A DNA stretch of 64,000 bases, taken from a gamma proteobacterium NOR5-3. GTDB taxonomy: Bacteria > Pseudomonadota > Gammaproteobacteria > Pseudomonadales > Halieaceae. The notes under the pieces are model-generated. The model did not search any database. It was not told the DNA's origin and worked only from the letters and a program-made list of their open reading frames with translations. The position numbers were made by a program, and so were the translations under genes. Location: contig DS999407.1 of NCBI GenBank assembly GCA_000158155.1, positions 129,919 to 193,918 of the forward strand. Reading direction: 5' to 3'. Each line of letters begins with the position of its first letter. Position 1 is the first letter of the stretch. Of this stretch, positions 54,542 through 63,202 are shown in pieces.

Positions 54542-55075
54542 TCATCCTCTGACGACCGAATAAACCGCAGCAGGCAGAGGCACTCCCTTGTGCATAATTC
54601 TGTTCTTGGCAATGCATTCCAAAGTTGCTCCGACTTTCTCGGCAACACGACGACTTGATGAGTTATCGGCCATAACAACAATCTCCAGCCTAACCAAACC
54701 AAGGGTATTCAGGCCAAACTCAATAATCGCCTCGGTTGCCATTGTGCACAAGCCGCGATTCTGCATTGACTCCCGAACCCAGTAACCGACATAGCCGATT
54801 CGATAATCAGGGTCGATGCGATTGACGGAGATACCGCCAATAAACGTGCTGCCATCGGGCTGAAAAATTCCGACATCATAAGCCTTTTGGGCTGTGATGC
54901 CTTCTGCGCAGGATGCAAAGAACTTGCTCGCATCATTCGCTGAGTAGTCTGGCTTCCACCACGGCATGGTTGGTTCGAGAGTAGTGCCAGTTTCGTGAAC
55001 GGCGGCTACAAACTGACTAACGTCCCTAGCCTCAAACGGCCGGATCAAGCAGTCGTCATTATGCAGCGGAGTCAT
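54542..55075 (-). CDS. GNAT-family N-acetyltransferase (RimJ/RimL-like)
   Basis: 177 residues: N-terminal LIRPFEARDVSQFVAAVHE, acetyl-CoA-binding strand and loop (IGYVGYWVRESMQNRGLCTM, ATEAIIEFGLNTLG), and late LEIVVMADNSSSRRVAEKVG and ATLECIAKNRIMHKG. Transfers acetyl to an amine, perhaps a ribosomal protein N-terminus or a small molecule. Fills its cassette from just inside site 2 to just before site 1. Confidence 0.85.
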   Translation of the reverse strand: MTPLHNDDCLIRPFEARDVSQFVAAVHETGTTLEPTMPWWKPDYSANDASKFFASCAEGITAQKAYDVGIFQPDGSTFIGGISVNRIDPDYRIGYVGYWVRESMQNRGLCTMATEAIIEFGLNTLGLVRLEIVVMADNSSSRRVAEKVGATLECIAKNRIMHKGVPLPAAVYSVVRG

Positions 55076-55082
55076 TCTGGCT

Positions 55083-55143
55083 AGCTAACGCTTCAAGCTA
55101 GTGGTGCCGTTTTTAAGCCGTTCACTACGATTGCTGGTTAGCA
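55083..55143 (-). other. attC-like site 2
   Basis: Minus strand: opens GCTAACCAGCAATC, variable stem with AACGGCTTAAAAACGGC, closes CTTGAAGCGTTAGCT (R' 55083-55089). The AAGCGTTAG ending is typical of attC. Confidence 0.6.
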
Positions 55144-55257
55144 TTACTTTGCTCGTCATTTGCATCTAATTGCTCAGAAGAACTCGCTACCCTTTTTGTT
55201 GCTAAGTGCATAAAAGCAGCCATAACGCCAAAAACAGCAGCTTCGTTTGAAAATATT

Positions 55258-55560
55258 CTAATACAAAGAAATTAACAGTGCAACGCTGAGAGCAACACCC
55301 AGCACAAAGAACGCTAGCAACAAGCTATCGCCCGCCCGGGATGGATAACCCAGAGTTAAGAAAGCGACCAGGGAACAAAGAGACCAGTAGATAGCGAGAA
55401 AACCAGTGCGCCGCCTCCCTGTCACCCACCCCACGAAGCCAAGCGGCAGTGTAATAGTTACAGCCACGACAGCTGGAGTGAACGGTGCGGACGCCAAGAA
55501 AGCGCAGAGCGCCGCGAGAGTTTGCGAGAAAAACATGACCGCCGTCCACAGCTTGCTCAC
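55258..55560 (-). CDS. Small membrane protein in integron cassette
   Basis: 100 residues with three or four membrane helices (FFSQTLAALCAFLASAPF, AVVAVTITLPLGFVGWV, GFLAIYWSLCSLVAFLTLG, LLLAFFVLGVALSVALLISL). No family recognised. In another frame immediately downstream, codons for AAVFGVMAAFMHLATKR run on to the attC edge, so a frameshift may have shortened the protein. Confidence 0.6.
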   Translation of the reverse strand: MSKLWTAVMFFSQTLAALCAFLASAPFTPAVVAVTITLPLGFVGWVTGRRRTGFLAIYWSLCSLVAFLTLGYPSRAGDSLLLAFFVLGVALSVALLISLY

Positions 55561-55576
55561 GACATTCGATGCCGCC

Positions 55577-55651
55577 GCCTAACGCTTCAAGCAGGGGCCG
55601 CTGTCAAGCGGTCCCGGCGCGAAGCGCCCTTGCTGCCTTGACTTGTTAATG
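55577..55651 (-). other. attC-like site 3
   Basis: Minus strand: R'' CATTAAC (55645-55651), AAGTCAAGGCAGCAAGGGC, central GC-rich stem, CCCCTGCTTGAAGC and R' GTTAGGC (55577-55583). Nearly the same outer sequence as site 4. Confidence 0.75.
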
Positions 55652-55665
55652 CGACCCGCTATCAT

Positions 55666-55682
55666 GTACGGAAATACCGTAC
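55666..55682. promoter_or_regulatory. YefM-YoeB operator palindrome
   Basis: GTACGG-AAATA-CCGTAC, 21 bases before the antitoxin ATG; the likely site of autoregulation by YefM. Confidence 0.5.
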
Positions 55683-55702
55683 GTTTAACTGCGGGGCAAC
55701 TT

Positions 55703-55975
55703 ATGGACACTGTAAGCGTAAACAAGTTTAGGGACAACTTAAAATCCTTTGTAGAACAGATAGTTAGTGAGCATACACCGCTCAAAGTAACTCGCCGATC
55801 TGGCGAGGACTTTGTGGTGGTGAGTGCCGATGACTGGGAGAGGGAGCAAGAAACTCTTTATGTGCTTCAGAATAAGAGCCTGATGAAGCAAATTTCTGAA
55901 TCTTTGCAATCTCATAGCCAGGGAAATGGCTACACACCCACTCAGGAAGAGGCAGATGAGATCACTAGTCTTTGA
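55703..55975 (+). CDS. yefM: YefM/Phd-type antitoxin
   Basis: 90 residues from ATG 55703: DTVSVNKFRDNLKSFVEQIV, then HTPLKVTRRSGEDFVVVSAD with DWEREQETLYVL, and an acidic tail for toxin binding. Binds and neutralises the toxin encoded next, and represses the operon. Overlaps the toxin gene by 20 bases. Oriented opposite to the other cassette genes. Confidence 0.88.
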   Translation: MDTVSVNKFRDNLKSFVEQIVSEHTPLKVTRRSGEDFVVVSADDWEREQETLYVLQNKSLMKQISESLQSHSQGNGYTPTQEEADEITSL

Positions 55976-56225
55976 AGGCAATACCTGGGCCGCATATGAA
56001 GAACTACGACAAAAAGATAACCGGATGCACAGAGCTTTATGCAAATTGCTAAAAGAAATGCTGAGAGGCGACCCTAGCACCGGAACAGGTAAGCCCGAAA
56101 AGCTAAAACATAATCTCGCTGGTCTTTGGTCGAGAAGAATCTCACAGAAGGATCGCCTGATTTATAAGTTTGACGAAAACTATATCTATGTTTTCGCCAT
56201 TGGTGGCCATTACCTCGATCACTGA
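55956..56225 (+). CDS. yoeB: YoeB/Txe-type mRNA interferase toxin
   Basis: 89 residues from ATG 55956 (MRSLVFEGNTWAAYEELRQK): LCKLLKEMLRGDPSTGTGKP, EKLKHNLAGLWSRRISQKDR, LIYKFDENYIYVFAIGGHYL. Contains the conserved Glu, Arg and C-terminal His-Tyr of YoeB, a ribosome-dependent endoribonuclease. Intact pair; probably stabilises the cassette cluster. Confidence 0.9.
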   Translation: MRSLVFEGNTWAAYEELRQKDNRMHRALCKLLKEMLRGDPSTGTGKPEKLKHNLAGLWSRRISQKDRLIYKFDENYIYVFAIGGHYLDH

Positions 56226-56232
56226 TTGGGCG

Positions 56233-56307
56233 CATTAACGCTTCAAGCAGGGGCGCCGGGTACGGCGTCCCGGCGCGCCGCGCCCTTGCTGCCTTGACTT
56301 GTATGGT
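56233..56307 (-). other. attC-like site 4
   Basis: Same layout as site 3: minus strand AAGTCAAGGCAGCAAGGGC, GC-rich hairpin, CCCCTGCTTGAAGC and R' GTTAATG (56233-56239), matching R'' CATTAAC of site 3. Its outer box reads ACCATAC, so this end is degenerate and marks the edge of the array. Confidence 0.65.
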
Positions 56308-56524
56308 TGAATTGCAGCGGATGACATCCAAATCCTCCCTTGCAAAAAGGGTAAATTGAGACCCACCTTCGGCGGCCACCTAAGGCCTCTTGCAGTAGCT
56401 CGAACCTTGAAAGGCTCCTTAGAGACTGATAACAAGTAGGAGCACTGCAAACTCGTTTCCTAGGCACAACTCGAATAGTCATGTGGGCCTCGAGCCCGAA
56501 TAGCAAGGCGGAGTCAGCTTATCA

Positions 56525-57262
56525 ATGAATAATCCCAGTAAAAATAACACCCAGATCAATGTCGGTATCGATACCAGTCAATCGCAACTCGACATCTATG
56601 TGCGTCCCACCGGACACTTCTTCTCACAACCCAATACACCCGTCGGTGCAAAAGCCGCTGTCGCTGCTCTAAAGGCTTTGCGGCCAGATCGCATTAATAT
56701 CGAAGCCACCGGTCGGCTCGAGTTCAATCTCGTCCACGCCGCGCACAAGGCCCAACTACCCGTCGCTGTCTGCAACCCCGGCAGCGCTCGACTCTTCGCG
56801 CAATCGATCGGTAGAACCGCTAAAACTGACAAACTCGACGCGATGGATCTTGCCCACTTCGGCGAAGCCACACAGCCTCGCCTGACACCGCAAAAACCCG
56901 AGAAACTACGCCTCATCAGCGATTTGCTCACGGTCCGCAGTCAGTGCCTAAAGATGAGCACGATGCAGAAAAACCGGTTGAAGCGGATGCCTGCATCGGT
57001 GCATTCACACATTAAATCTATACTCAAAACCCTGCAAAAGGAGATCGCGGCCATCGACAAGAAAGTCGATAAGCTTGCTAGCGATGTCCCCGAGTGGAAA
57101 GCCCAACGCGACCTACTGATGAGTGCCAAAGGCGTCGGCAGAGTACTCGCCTATACCTTGATGAGTGAGCTGCCCGAGCTCGTACTGGGATTATCTAATG
57201 TTCCCAGCAAAGCTCTAATGTTTCAGAGTAATCGCCTAATGGACTCTCTCGACGCCATGTGA
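56525..57262 (+). pseudogene. IS110-family transposase, C-terminally truncated
   Basis: INVGIDTSQSQLDIYVRPTG (first Asp), INIEATGRLEFNLVHAA, KTDKLDAMDLAHFGE (DEDD end), then a coiled linker and LLMSAKGVGRVLAYTLMSEL, PEL. After that the frame leaves the family (VLGLSNVPSK...), losing the serine-containing end. Bases 56308-56524 in front hold the element start but no gene. Confidence 0.8.
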
Positions 57263-58286
57263 AGTATATGCTCAGAAGGTGTTGGAAAGTAGTCAGCGAA
57301 GAAAGCCGGTTTCGTCTCCTCTAGCCATCGCCAAGGCAAGGTGAAGGGCGGACGAATATTGCCAGGTTGCGAGACGTATCTGTGAATAGACCAAGAGGTT
57401 CGATGATGTGACCGAGTAATCGCCTGAATCCCTCGCGCAGATCAATGAAGCAGGCGTGCATGAACATATCGTCTTCCCGCCCTCCGGGCCTTGTATCCTA
57501 TGAGATCCCCACCTGGTGAATGTCTTTGACACTTTCGTAAGTACGTCGAATAAGGCGAGCCACTCCCAGTTTGCTACCGACCAGTTCTCCTAGTCCTTTG
57601 TACTCGCCTAAAAAATCCGGGCGAAAATCTGAGAAGTTGATTTGCGACCAGCGGGATCACTCCAAAAATTCAGCGCAGTCCTGAAAATAGGCTGGGAGCT
57701 GGTCCTTGGACCACTAATTGGAGTTGCAGCAAGTTAAATCGGTCAAAAAATGATCAAATTCTCCCTATGCGGGGCGATTAAGTAGAGTGACAGCACCAAT
57801 AAGTAGAGTGACGGCGAAGTTACGGCGAGCCGAGTGCATAGCAGCGGTAATAGAAAATGTAGCAACAGTGACTTGGAAAAGTCGTGAAAGCCCAGCTGGC
57901 GCGACGAGGAATAGGCCGAGCTTGTGATGTGCTTTTCCCAAAAAGGCGTGAGATTCAGGCTAGACCAATTTTTCACGGTAATTGCGTCAAACCTTACGTT
58001 CTTAGAACAAGTGGCGAAATACGCGCGAGCAGAGAATCGCACCGACCGACGCTTTCTGCTGATTATTGGATTTGCCAGTGCTTACCAGCTAATCCACAAA
58101 GACCGCTTTCGCCAACCTACAGACATTGCCTCAAAAAGAATATGATGTTCTTTATTGACCCAGCGCGGCATCCTCTAATGCAGTGCCTACTGATGGCGTC
58201 TCAATCGACTTACGCCTTCGCGTGTATACAATGAGGCGTTATCGCCCGGCGTTGGCACGTGTTTAGCAGGTTACTAAGGAGTGACT
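57263..58286. other. Unassigned stretch with relic frames
   Basis: About 1 kb without a recognised gene. On the minus strand, stretches such as MFMHACFIDLREGFRRLLGH and DFRPDFLGEYKGLGELVG, split by stops, look like a worn coding region; on the plus strand a 73-codon frame at 57924-58145 is open. A short direct repeat TAAGTAGAGTGAC occurs at 57779 and 57800. None could be identified. Confidence 0.35.
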
Positions 58287-58877
58287 ATGCATGTCTGCCT
58301 GAGCAATCTGCAGGTTGGCTATTCGATACCTCTCTGTGGGATAGAAAAGTATGAGACACGCGCAACACGCGTAAAGGTCGCTGGGAAAAATGGCTTGGGT
58401 AAGACTGCCCTGCTTCTCGGGCTGGGAGGCTTAAGGTCTACTGTTCGCGGACGTATCGAGATTGACGGCTCATCTACATCTGAAACGACGAGGGCGAACA
58501 TATCAGGCGTGATGAGCGATGCTGTAGCGATCCCCAACGCAACGGTCAGTCAAGTCACCCAATATATCGGCGCCATAGCGGAGGCGTCCTTCGACTTGTC
58601 TAAGCATATTGAGAAACTAGGGCTCGCACCCTTTGCTAACGAATCCTGCAGTCGAGTTTCTGCGGGAACCCAGCAGAAAATTAGGTTTCTTGCGGCTATT
58701 GCGCGACAGCCCCCGTGGCTCCTACTCGACGAGCCCTTCGATCATCTCGATACTGTAAGCCATTCCTATGTCTTCGACCAAATCAAAAGCTATCCGGGTA
58801 CAGTGTGGTTCACTGATCATTCCGGCGTGATGGACGGCGATGACACGCTGAGCCTGTATCGGCATGCATCTGCGTAA
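58287..58877 (+). CDS. ABC transporter ATP-binding protein
   Basis: 196 residues from ATG 58287. Walker A GKNGLGKTALLL (33-44), Q-loop area less clear, signature degenerate (SRVSAGTQQKIRFLAAIA instead of LSGGQ), Walker B WLLLDEPFDHLD, and His in WFTDHSGVM. Resembles small export-type ATPases like CcmA. Overlaps the membrane gene by 14 bases, so the two make one transporter. Confidence 0.85.
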   Translation: MHVCLSNLQVGYSIPLCGIEKYETRATRVKVAGKNGLGKTALLLGLGGLRSTVRGRIEIDGSSTSETTRANISGVMSDAVAIPNATVSQVTQYIGAIAEASFDLSKHIEKLGLAPFANESCSRVSAGTQQKIRFLAAIARQPPWLLLDEPFDHLDTVSHSYVFDQIKSYPGTVWFTDHSGVMDGDDTLSLYRHASA

Positions 58878-59691
58878 TCAGGTGGCCCTCGACTGTTTTC
58901 ATGCCCTGGCTGTCGCGAAAGAGCACGGGGCTAGCTTCAAGGCACTCTACATTATCGGATTCGTGCTTTTTTGGCCCATGTCCGTTCTGTTTCTACTTTC
59001 GCCAGTGTACGGAGTGCTCTACGGGCGCGTGGCCTATTTAGTCGCATTCGGCTCTGTGATCGTCGCCCTTGGATTCCTTTGGTTGCGCACGGTGCAAAGA
59101 ACATCGGAGTTTGTCCAAAGCTCACTCAGCATCGAAGAGCGGCGCAGGTGCATACTCTTGTATTCGGCGTTCGGCGCCGCTCCGGCCCTTTTCTACCTGC
59201 CATTGATATTCTGGGCACCTTCCTGGCTGCTTGCGCTCTCCTCATTGTTGGCTGTTTCGCTGGTATGCAGTGCTATTCTGCTCGGCATCGCGCTCTGGAC
59301 TCTGCACAATGTTGGCATTTCCTTATCAATGGGTGGAGTGTGGTGGCTTACGCCTGAAACACTCCTAGTGTCTTGCCTTGCTCTGCCGATACTCGCCGAG
59401 GGTATGCCAGCACTGATCGTGTCTATTGCAACGATGGCGTATTGCGTACGTCGCTGGGTCGTACGCCATGAGTTCATGATTGCCGCCAGTAAATACGCAC
59501 CGGTAATTTGGTATGCCTCCATTTTCACGGCCTTGGGTGCCGTTACTGCAATACTCGCCCGCACTGATGTGGTAGCCGCAGGAATGGGGGCGGTGCTGCT
59601 GGGTGCGATGTGCTGGTATTGGTACTCCGTTTTTCGCTACGCCTACGCGCTGATGACTGTGGTTGCAATCATCGGAATTGCGGGCCAATAA
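58864..59691 (+). CDS. ABC transporter membrane protein
   Basis: 275 residues, about seven hydrophobic segments (ALYIIGFVLFWPMSVLFLLS, VAYLVAFGSVIVALGFLWL, LLALSSLLAVSLVCSAILLG, and others) with no soluble domain; by position the permease partner of the ATPase at 58287. It may export a peptide or small molecule, but no precursor gene is visible. Confidence 0.75.
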   Translation: MHLRNQVALDCFHALAVAKEHGASFKALYIIGFVLFWPMSVLFLLSPVYGVLYGRVAYLVAFGSVIVALGFLWLRTVQRTSEFVQSSLSIEERRRCILLYSAFGAAPALFYLPLIFWAPSWLLALSSLLAVSLVCSAILLGIALWTLHNVGISLSMGGVWWLTPETLLVSCLALPILAEGMPALIVSIATMAYCVRRWVVRHEFMIAASKYAPVIWYASIFTALGAVTAILARTDVVAAGMGAVLLGAMCWYWYSVFRYAYALMTVVAIIGIAGQ

Positions 59692-59715
59692 ATGTGCCCA
59701 GGGTCCGCTCCTGGC

Positions 59716-61166
59716 GGCGAATTCAACCGGCCGTCGCAACACTAGTAGTTTGAGCAGATTTTAAGTGCCCGTCCAGCACTTCGGCAGGAGTCCTCCATCC
59801 AAGCGTTTTTCTTGGTCGCGCGTTCAGTGTATGAGCCACAGCTTGCAGTTCGTGAGCGTCCCATCGAGTCAGGTCAGTGCCTTTCGGAAAGCACTGCCGA
59901 AGCAGGCCGTTAGTATTTTCATTGGTACCGCGCTGCCATGGACTATGAGGATCGGCAAAAAACACTCTCACACCAGAATCAACAGTAAAGCGGGCGTGAT
60001 CTGATAGTTCCTTGCCACGATCCCAAGTCAATGAACGCCACAGGTGATGTGGCAAGCTAGTAACAACCCGCTTCAGCGCATCTGTCATAGTGGTGGCGGC
60101 ATAACCGGCCAGCGCAGGACCGTTCTTCACGCGCGGAGCCTGCCCGTATCCTTTCTCACGTGGCAGATGAACTAGCATGGTGTAACGGCTTGTTCTCTCG
60201 ACCAACGTGCCGATGGCCGACCTATTTAGGCCGATGATCAGATCGCCTTCCCAATGTCCTGGAAGGGCACGATCTTCCACCTCAGCCGGGCGCTGAGAGA
60301 TCATGATATCTTCATTGACGTGTGCCCATGCCTTCGCCTGAGCTCTAGCTCTCGGGACGCGGAGAGCCCGCCCAGTACGTAGGTAGCTCACCAGCTCTCT
60401 CTTCAGAGCACCGCGTCCCTGGATATATAGAGCTTGGTAGATGCATTCATGGGAGATACGCATGGATTCGTCATCCGGAAAGTCAATCTTCAGTCGATTG
60501 GAAATCTGCTCAGGAGACCAACCGTTAACCCATTTCCGATCTCCACGATGAGGCTTGTTCCGCCCAATGAATAGCGCCTGTACCGGCCCCTCAATCTCAT
60601 TCCCACCGACGTCTTTGACTCTACCCGCCAAGCGCTCTTGGACGTAGTCGCGCAGCCGCGTATTAGTTGTCAATTTGGCAGGCCTTGGTCTTTTGGCAAC
60701 CAACTCTGCCTTCCACTGCGCGACTGAAGCACGATACTCGAGCTTACCCCCGCGTCGCCGCATTACGGTTCAGCTCTCGTGAAATTGTCGATGGGCTTCG
60801 ACCAAGGCAGCGAGCTATCTCACGCATGCTAGTGCCGCGAGCCCGAAGCAGTCCGATTTCTTCTCGCTCAGCAAAGGATAAATATCTTCCAGAAATGGCG
60901 CTAGACACAAATAAAGGCATTCCACCGCGGTGACGGAACCAGCGTGTACCAACGGTCTGCGATACGCCAACGGCCATAGCCGCCTTCTCGCTCGTGATTC
61001 CGGTTGCGATTTGTTGCCAAAACCGGCGCTCAGTTTCGTTGCGGTGTGATGGTGCGCCGGGTGAGCGCATTGCTCTTCGTCCAGTTAACTCTTGCATCCA
61101 TGCTGCAGGTCTTCCCATAAAACAACTCCATTATCAGTGGTGTTGCGACAACCGGTTGAATTCGCC
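59716..61166 (-). mobile_element. IS30-family element
   Basis: 25-base ends: GGCGAATTCAACCGG at 59716 and its inverted counterpart at 61142-61166, two mismatches over the 25 bases. Right end lies in an IS3 orfB; the left flank is the ABC operon, so the other half of the IS3 was lost. Confidence 0.85.
59723..61118 (-). pseudogene. IS30 transposase split by a frameshift at a G run
   Basis: Front half 60744-61118 (AGWM-like start GRPAAWMQELTGRRAMRSPG; HTH EIARCLGRSPSTISRELNRN, AATRG, stop) and main half 59723-60763 (GKLEYRASVAQWKAELVAKR ... DDE region GHWEGDLIIGLNRSAIGTLV, SLTWDRGKELSDHARF, WQRGTNENTNGLLRQ). At the junction CGGGGGTAA, a -1 shift on the G run would give exactly the family sequence AATRGGKLEY. 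So it is either a one-base loss from a G6 run or read through by slippage. Confidence 0.8.
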
Positions 61167-61491
61167 CAGTTTACGAGCGTTGATTTCACCGGCGTTCTCA
61201 AGCGCAAAGGCATCCAAATCAGCATGGATGGCAAGGGCCGCTGGATCGATAACGTCTTTATTGAACGGCTGTGGCGCAGCGTAAAATACGAGGAGGTGTA
61301 TCTGCGGGCATACGACAGCATCAATGGGGCACGCGCGTCCCTGGGCCGGTACTTCAAGTTCTATAACACCGAGCGACGCCACCAGTCGCTTGACCGTCGC
61401 ACGCCTGACAGCGTGTACTACGAATCTGCCGTCAGGTTGGCGGCATAATCTGGGAATGCACTTATCGAGCTGTCCAATTTATGGGGTCCAT
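61167..61491 (+). pseudogene. IS3-family OrfB C-terminal part and right end
   Basis: QFTSVDFTGVLKRKGIQISM, DGKGRWIDNVFIERLWRSVK, YEEVYLRAYDSINGARASLG and SLDRRTPDSVYYES: last third of OrfB with the catalytic Glu (FIERLW). Ends TATGGGGTCCA at 61491. Cut on its left by the IS30 element. Confidence 0.85.
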
Positions 61492-61627
61492 TTCTGAAAG
61501 CCCAAGAAAGTCGCTCTCATCGCCTGCATGCGCAAGCAACTCATCATTATCAATACGATGATGAAAAATGGGACTCACTGGGATGCGAATATGGCCTAAA
61601 TGCTTGACGAGAGACCATAGTCACTTG

Positions 61628-62122
61628 TTATGTGCGCGACACACGGAGCACACCCTCTGTTGGACCAGGTACTTCGAACCACGACCAGAACATTTCCAGC
61701 ATCTGCGGAGTCATTTCGTAGAATTCACTATCATAGGAGCTGTTTCGCTCGGTTGCTCTTTGTTTGCAGATCTTAAAAGGCGTGTCTAGAAAATGCATCT
61801 CGCACACCAAACTGTTCTGCCGGCCCCATTTCAAAGCGGCGGCCCGATGCTCAGCGGTCCAATACCCTACGTCGAAGATCACGGGCACATCGATTTCACT
61901 AAGCTCTAACGCCGATCTTTGGAACAACTTTTCCAAGACTGCCAAGCGATCATTGAAAAGTTCTCGCTCCATGTGCTCTCCGTAGAGTGGGATCATCCAC
62001 TCATCTATAGAAAAGCGAAACGCTCCCTTATCCTCCGCTAACAGTTTGGCGTAAGTTGTTTTGCCAGAGCCGATAAATCCACAAATGAAATAGACGTTTA
62101 CCACGGAGTGGCCTGACGTCAT
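61628..62122 (-). CDS. P-loop kinase-like ATPase (AAA_33 type)
   Basis: 164 residues with Walker A GFIGSGKTT (residues 15-23), then FRFSIDEWM, Walker-B-like VPVIFDVGYWTAEHRAAA and a lid with FLDTPFKICKQRATERN. This pattern is that of small kinases such as polynucleotide or zeta-toxin/chloramphenicol phosphotransferase relatives. The first six residues come from IS3 sequence, so the natural start is probably the GTG at Val7 or Val8. Substrate unknown. Confidence 0.78.
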   Translation of the reverse strand: MTSGHSVVNVYFICGFIGSGKTTYAKLLAEDKGAFRFSIDEWMIPLYGEHMERELFNDRLAVLEKLFQRSALELSEIDVPVIFDVGYWTAEHRAAALKWGRQNSLVCEMHFLDTPFKICKQRATERNSSYDSEFYEMTPQMLEMFWSWFEVPGPTEGVLRVSRT

Positions 62123-62876
62123 TGTAGTGCTGGCGCCAAGTCTCGATTCTAACTTTTGCTTCCGAACGAGTTCTGAACCATTCCATACCTAAGCACTCAT
62201 CCCGAAACTTTCCGTTGAAACTCTCATTAGTGCCATTCTGCCAAGGCTTGCCCGGATCAATCAGCGCAGGATCACGTCCGTTGGTTACGGCCCAGTTGAG
62301 CAATGCCTTTGACACGAACTCCGGTCCGTTGTCTGAGCGAATATGCTTGGGACTGCCACGCTCGCTGATGACTCTGCTTAGCACCTCAATCAACCTACCG
62401 GAACGAATTGACCCCGCAACATCAATCGCCAGACATTCTCTTGTGTACTCGTCGATGAGCGTAAGACACTTCAACTGTTGCCCATTCGCACAGGCGTCAA
62501 AGACAAAATCATACGCCCATACTCCATTGGCACCTGTGGGCGCATGGGGACGCGGTCTGCTGCGAGCAATGCGCTTCCTAGGGCGTTTCTTCGGTACCTG
62601 GAGCCCCGCTTGGCTCCAAATTCGATACGCTCGCTCCTCACCCATAACATGCCCCTCTCTGTCGAGAAACACATGAATCCGACGATATCCATAACGTGGA
62701 TATAAGCTCGAGAGACGCCTCATCGCGACAACGACGGGGGCATCTTTCGCGGCCAACTTCGACTCATAATGCAGTGCCGACCGCGCAACGTGAAGCAGCG
62801 TGCAGGCTCTCCTCTCTGACAGGCCGCGCGACTTTGCGTAGGCCACCTGTCGTCGGCGAGCGGGCACGCTCACCAC
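62028..62876 (-). pseudogene. IS3 OrfB, tail replaced
   Basis: N-terminal SERRACTLLHVARSALHYES and IHVFLDREGHVMGEERAYRI, catalytic Asp in NGVWAYDFVFDACANG, Asp in HIRSDNGPEFVSKALLNW, Glu in TNESFNGKFRDECL. After WRQHYNDVRP the frame continues into the kinase gene region (LRGKRLFHLW...), replacing the usual HSSLGY tail. All three catalytic acids are present. Confidence 0.82.
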
Positions 62877-63202
62877 TTTTTTACGTTGATCTCCTTAATG
62901 ATCTCGATCTCAAGATCCCGCTCAGCAAGAATTCTCTTGAGTCGGGCGTTCTCTTGCTCAACGGCTTTAAGTCGTCGGACATCTGACGGTTGCATGCCGT
63001 TAAAGTGCTTGCGCCAGTTGTAAATACTTGCCTCACTAACACCGTACTTCTTGGCAACCTCTGCAACCGTTGATTGTTCCGCCTCTTGGAGGATGGCAAC
63101 CATCTTCTCTTCGCTGAATCGTCCCTTCTTCATCTCGCTTCCTCGTCATCAGGAAGCCATCTTCTCAAATCTGGTGTGGTCCGAAAAACTCAGGGCAGGC
63201 CA
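62109..63202 (-). mobile_element. IS3-family element, 3' end truncated
   Basis: Intact end TGGCCTGCCCTGAG at 63202 (minus strand), two transposase frames, and loss of the end of orfB at about 62109 (NDVRP), exactly where the plus strand reads TGGCCTGACG, which resembles the element's own end. Confidence 0.75.
62870..63133 (-). CDS. IS3 OrfA
   Basis: 87 residues: KKGRFSEEKMVAILQEAEQS, VAEVAKKYGVSEASIYNWRK (helix-turn-helix), LKAVEQENARLKRILAERDL (leucine zipper). A slippery AAAAAAG at the end (NVKKW, stop) allows the -1 ribosomal frameshift into orfB that makes the IS3 transposase. Confidence 0.9.
   Translation of the reverse strand: MKKGRFSEEKMVAILQEAEQSTVAEVAKKYGVSEASIYNWRKHFNGMQPSDVRRLKAVEQENARLKRILAERDLEIEIIKEINVKKW

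Noticed and set aside
54100-56524. Integron integrase next to the attC cluster
   Set aside because: No frame with tyrosine-recombinase motifs was seen here or elsewhere in the window.
3694-61118. Reassigned stop codons as explanation for many interrupted genes
   Set aside because: All three stop codons are involved, while intact genes here end normally on them, so pseudogene decay is simpler.
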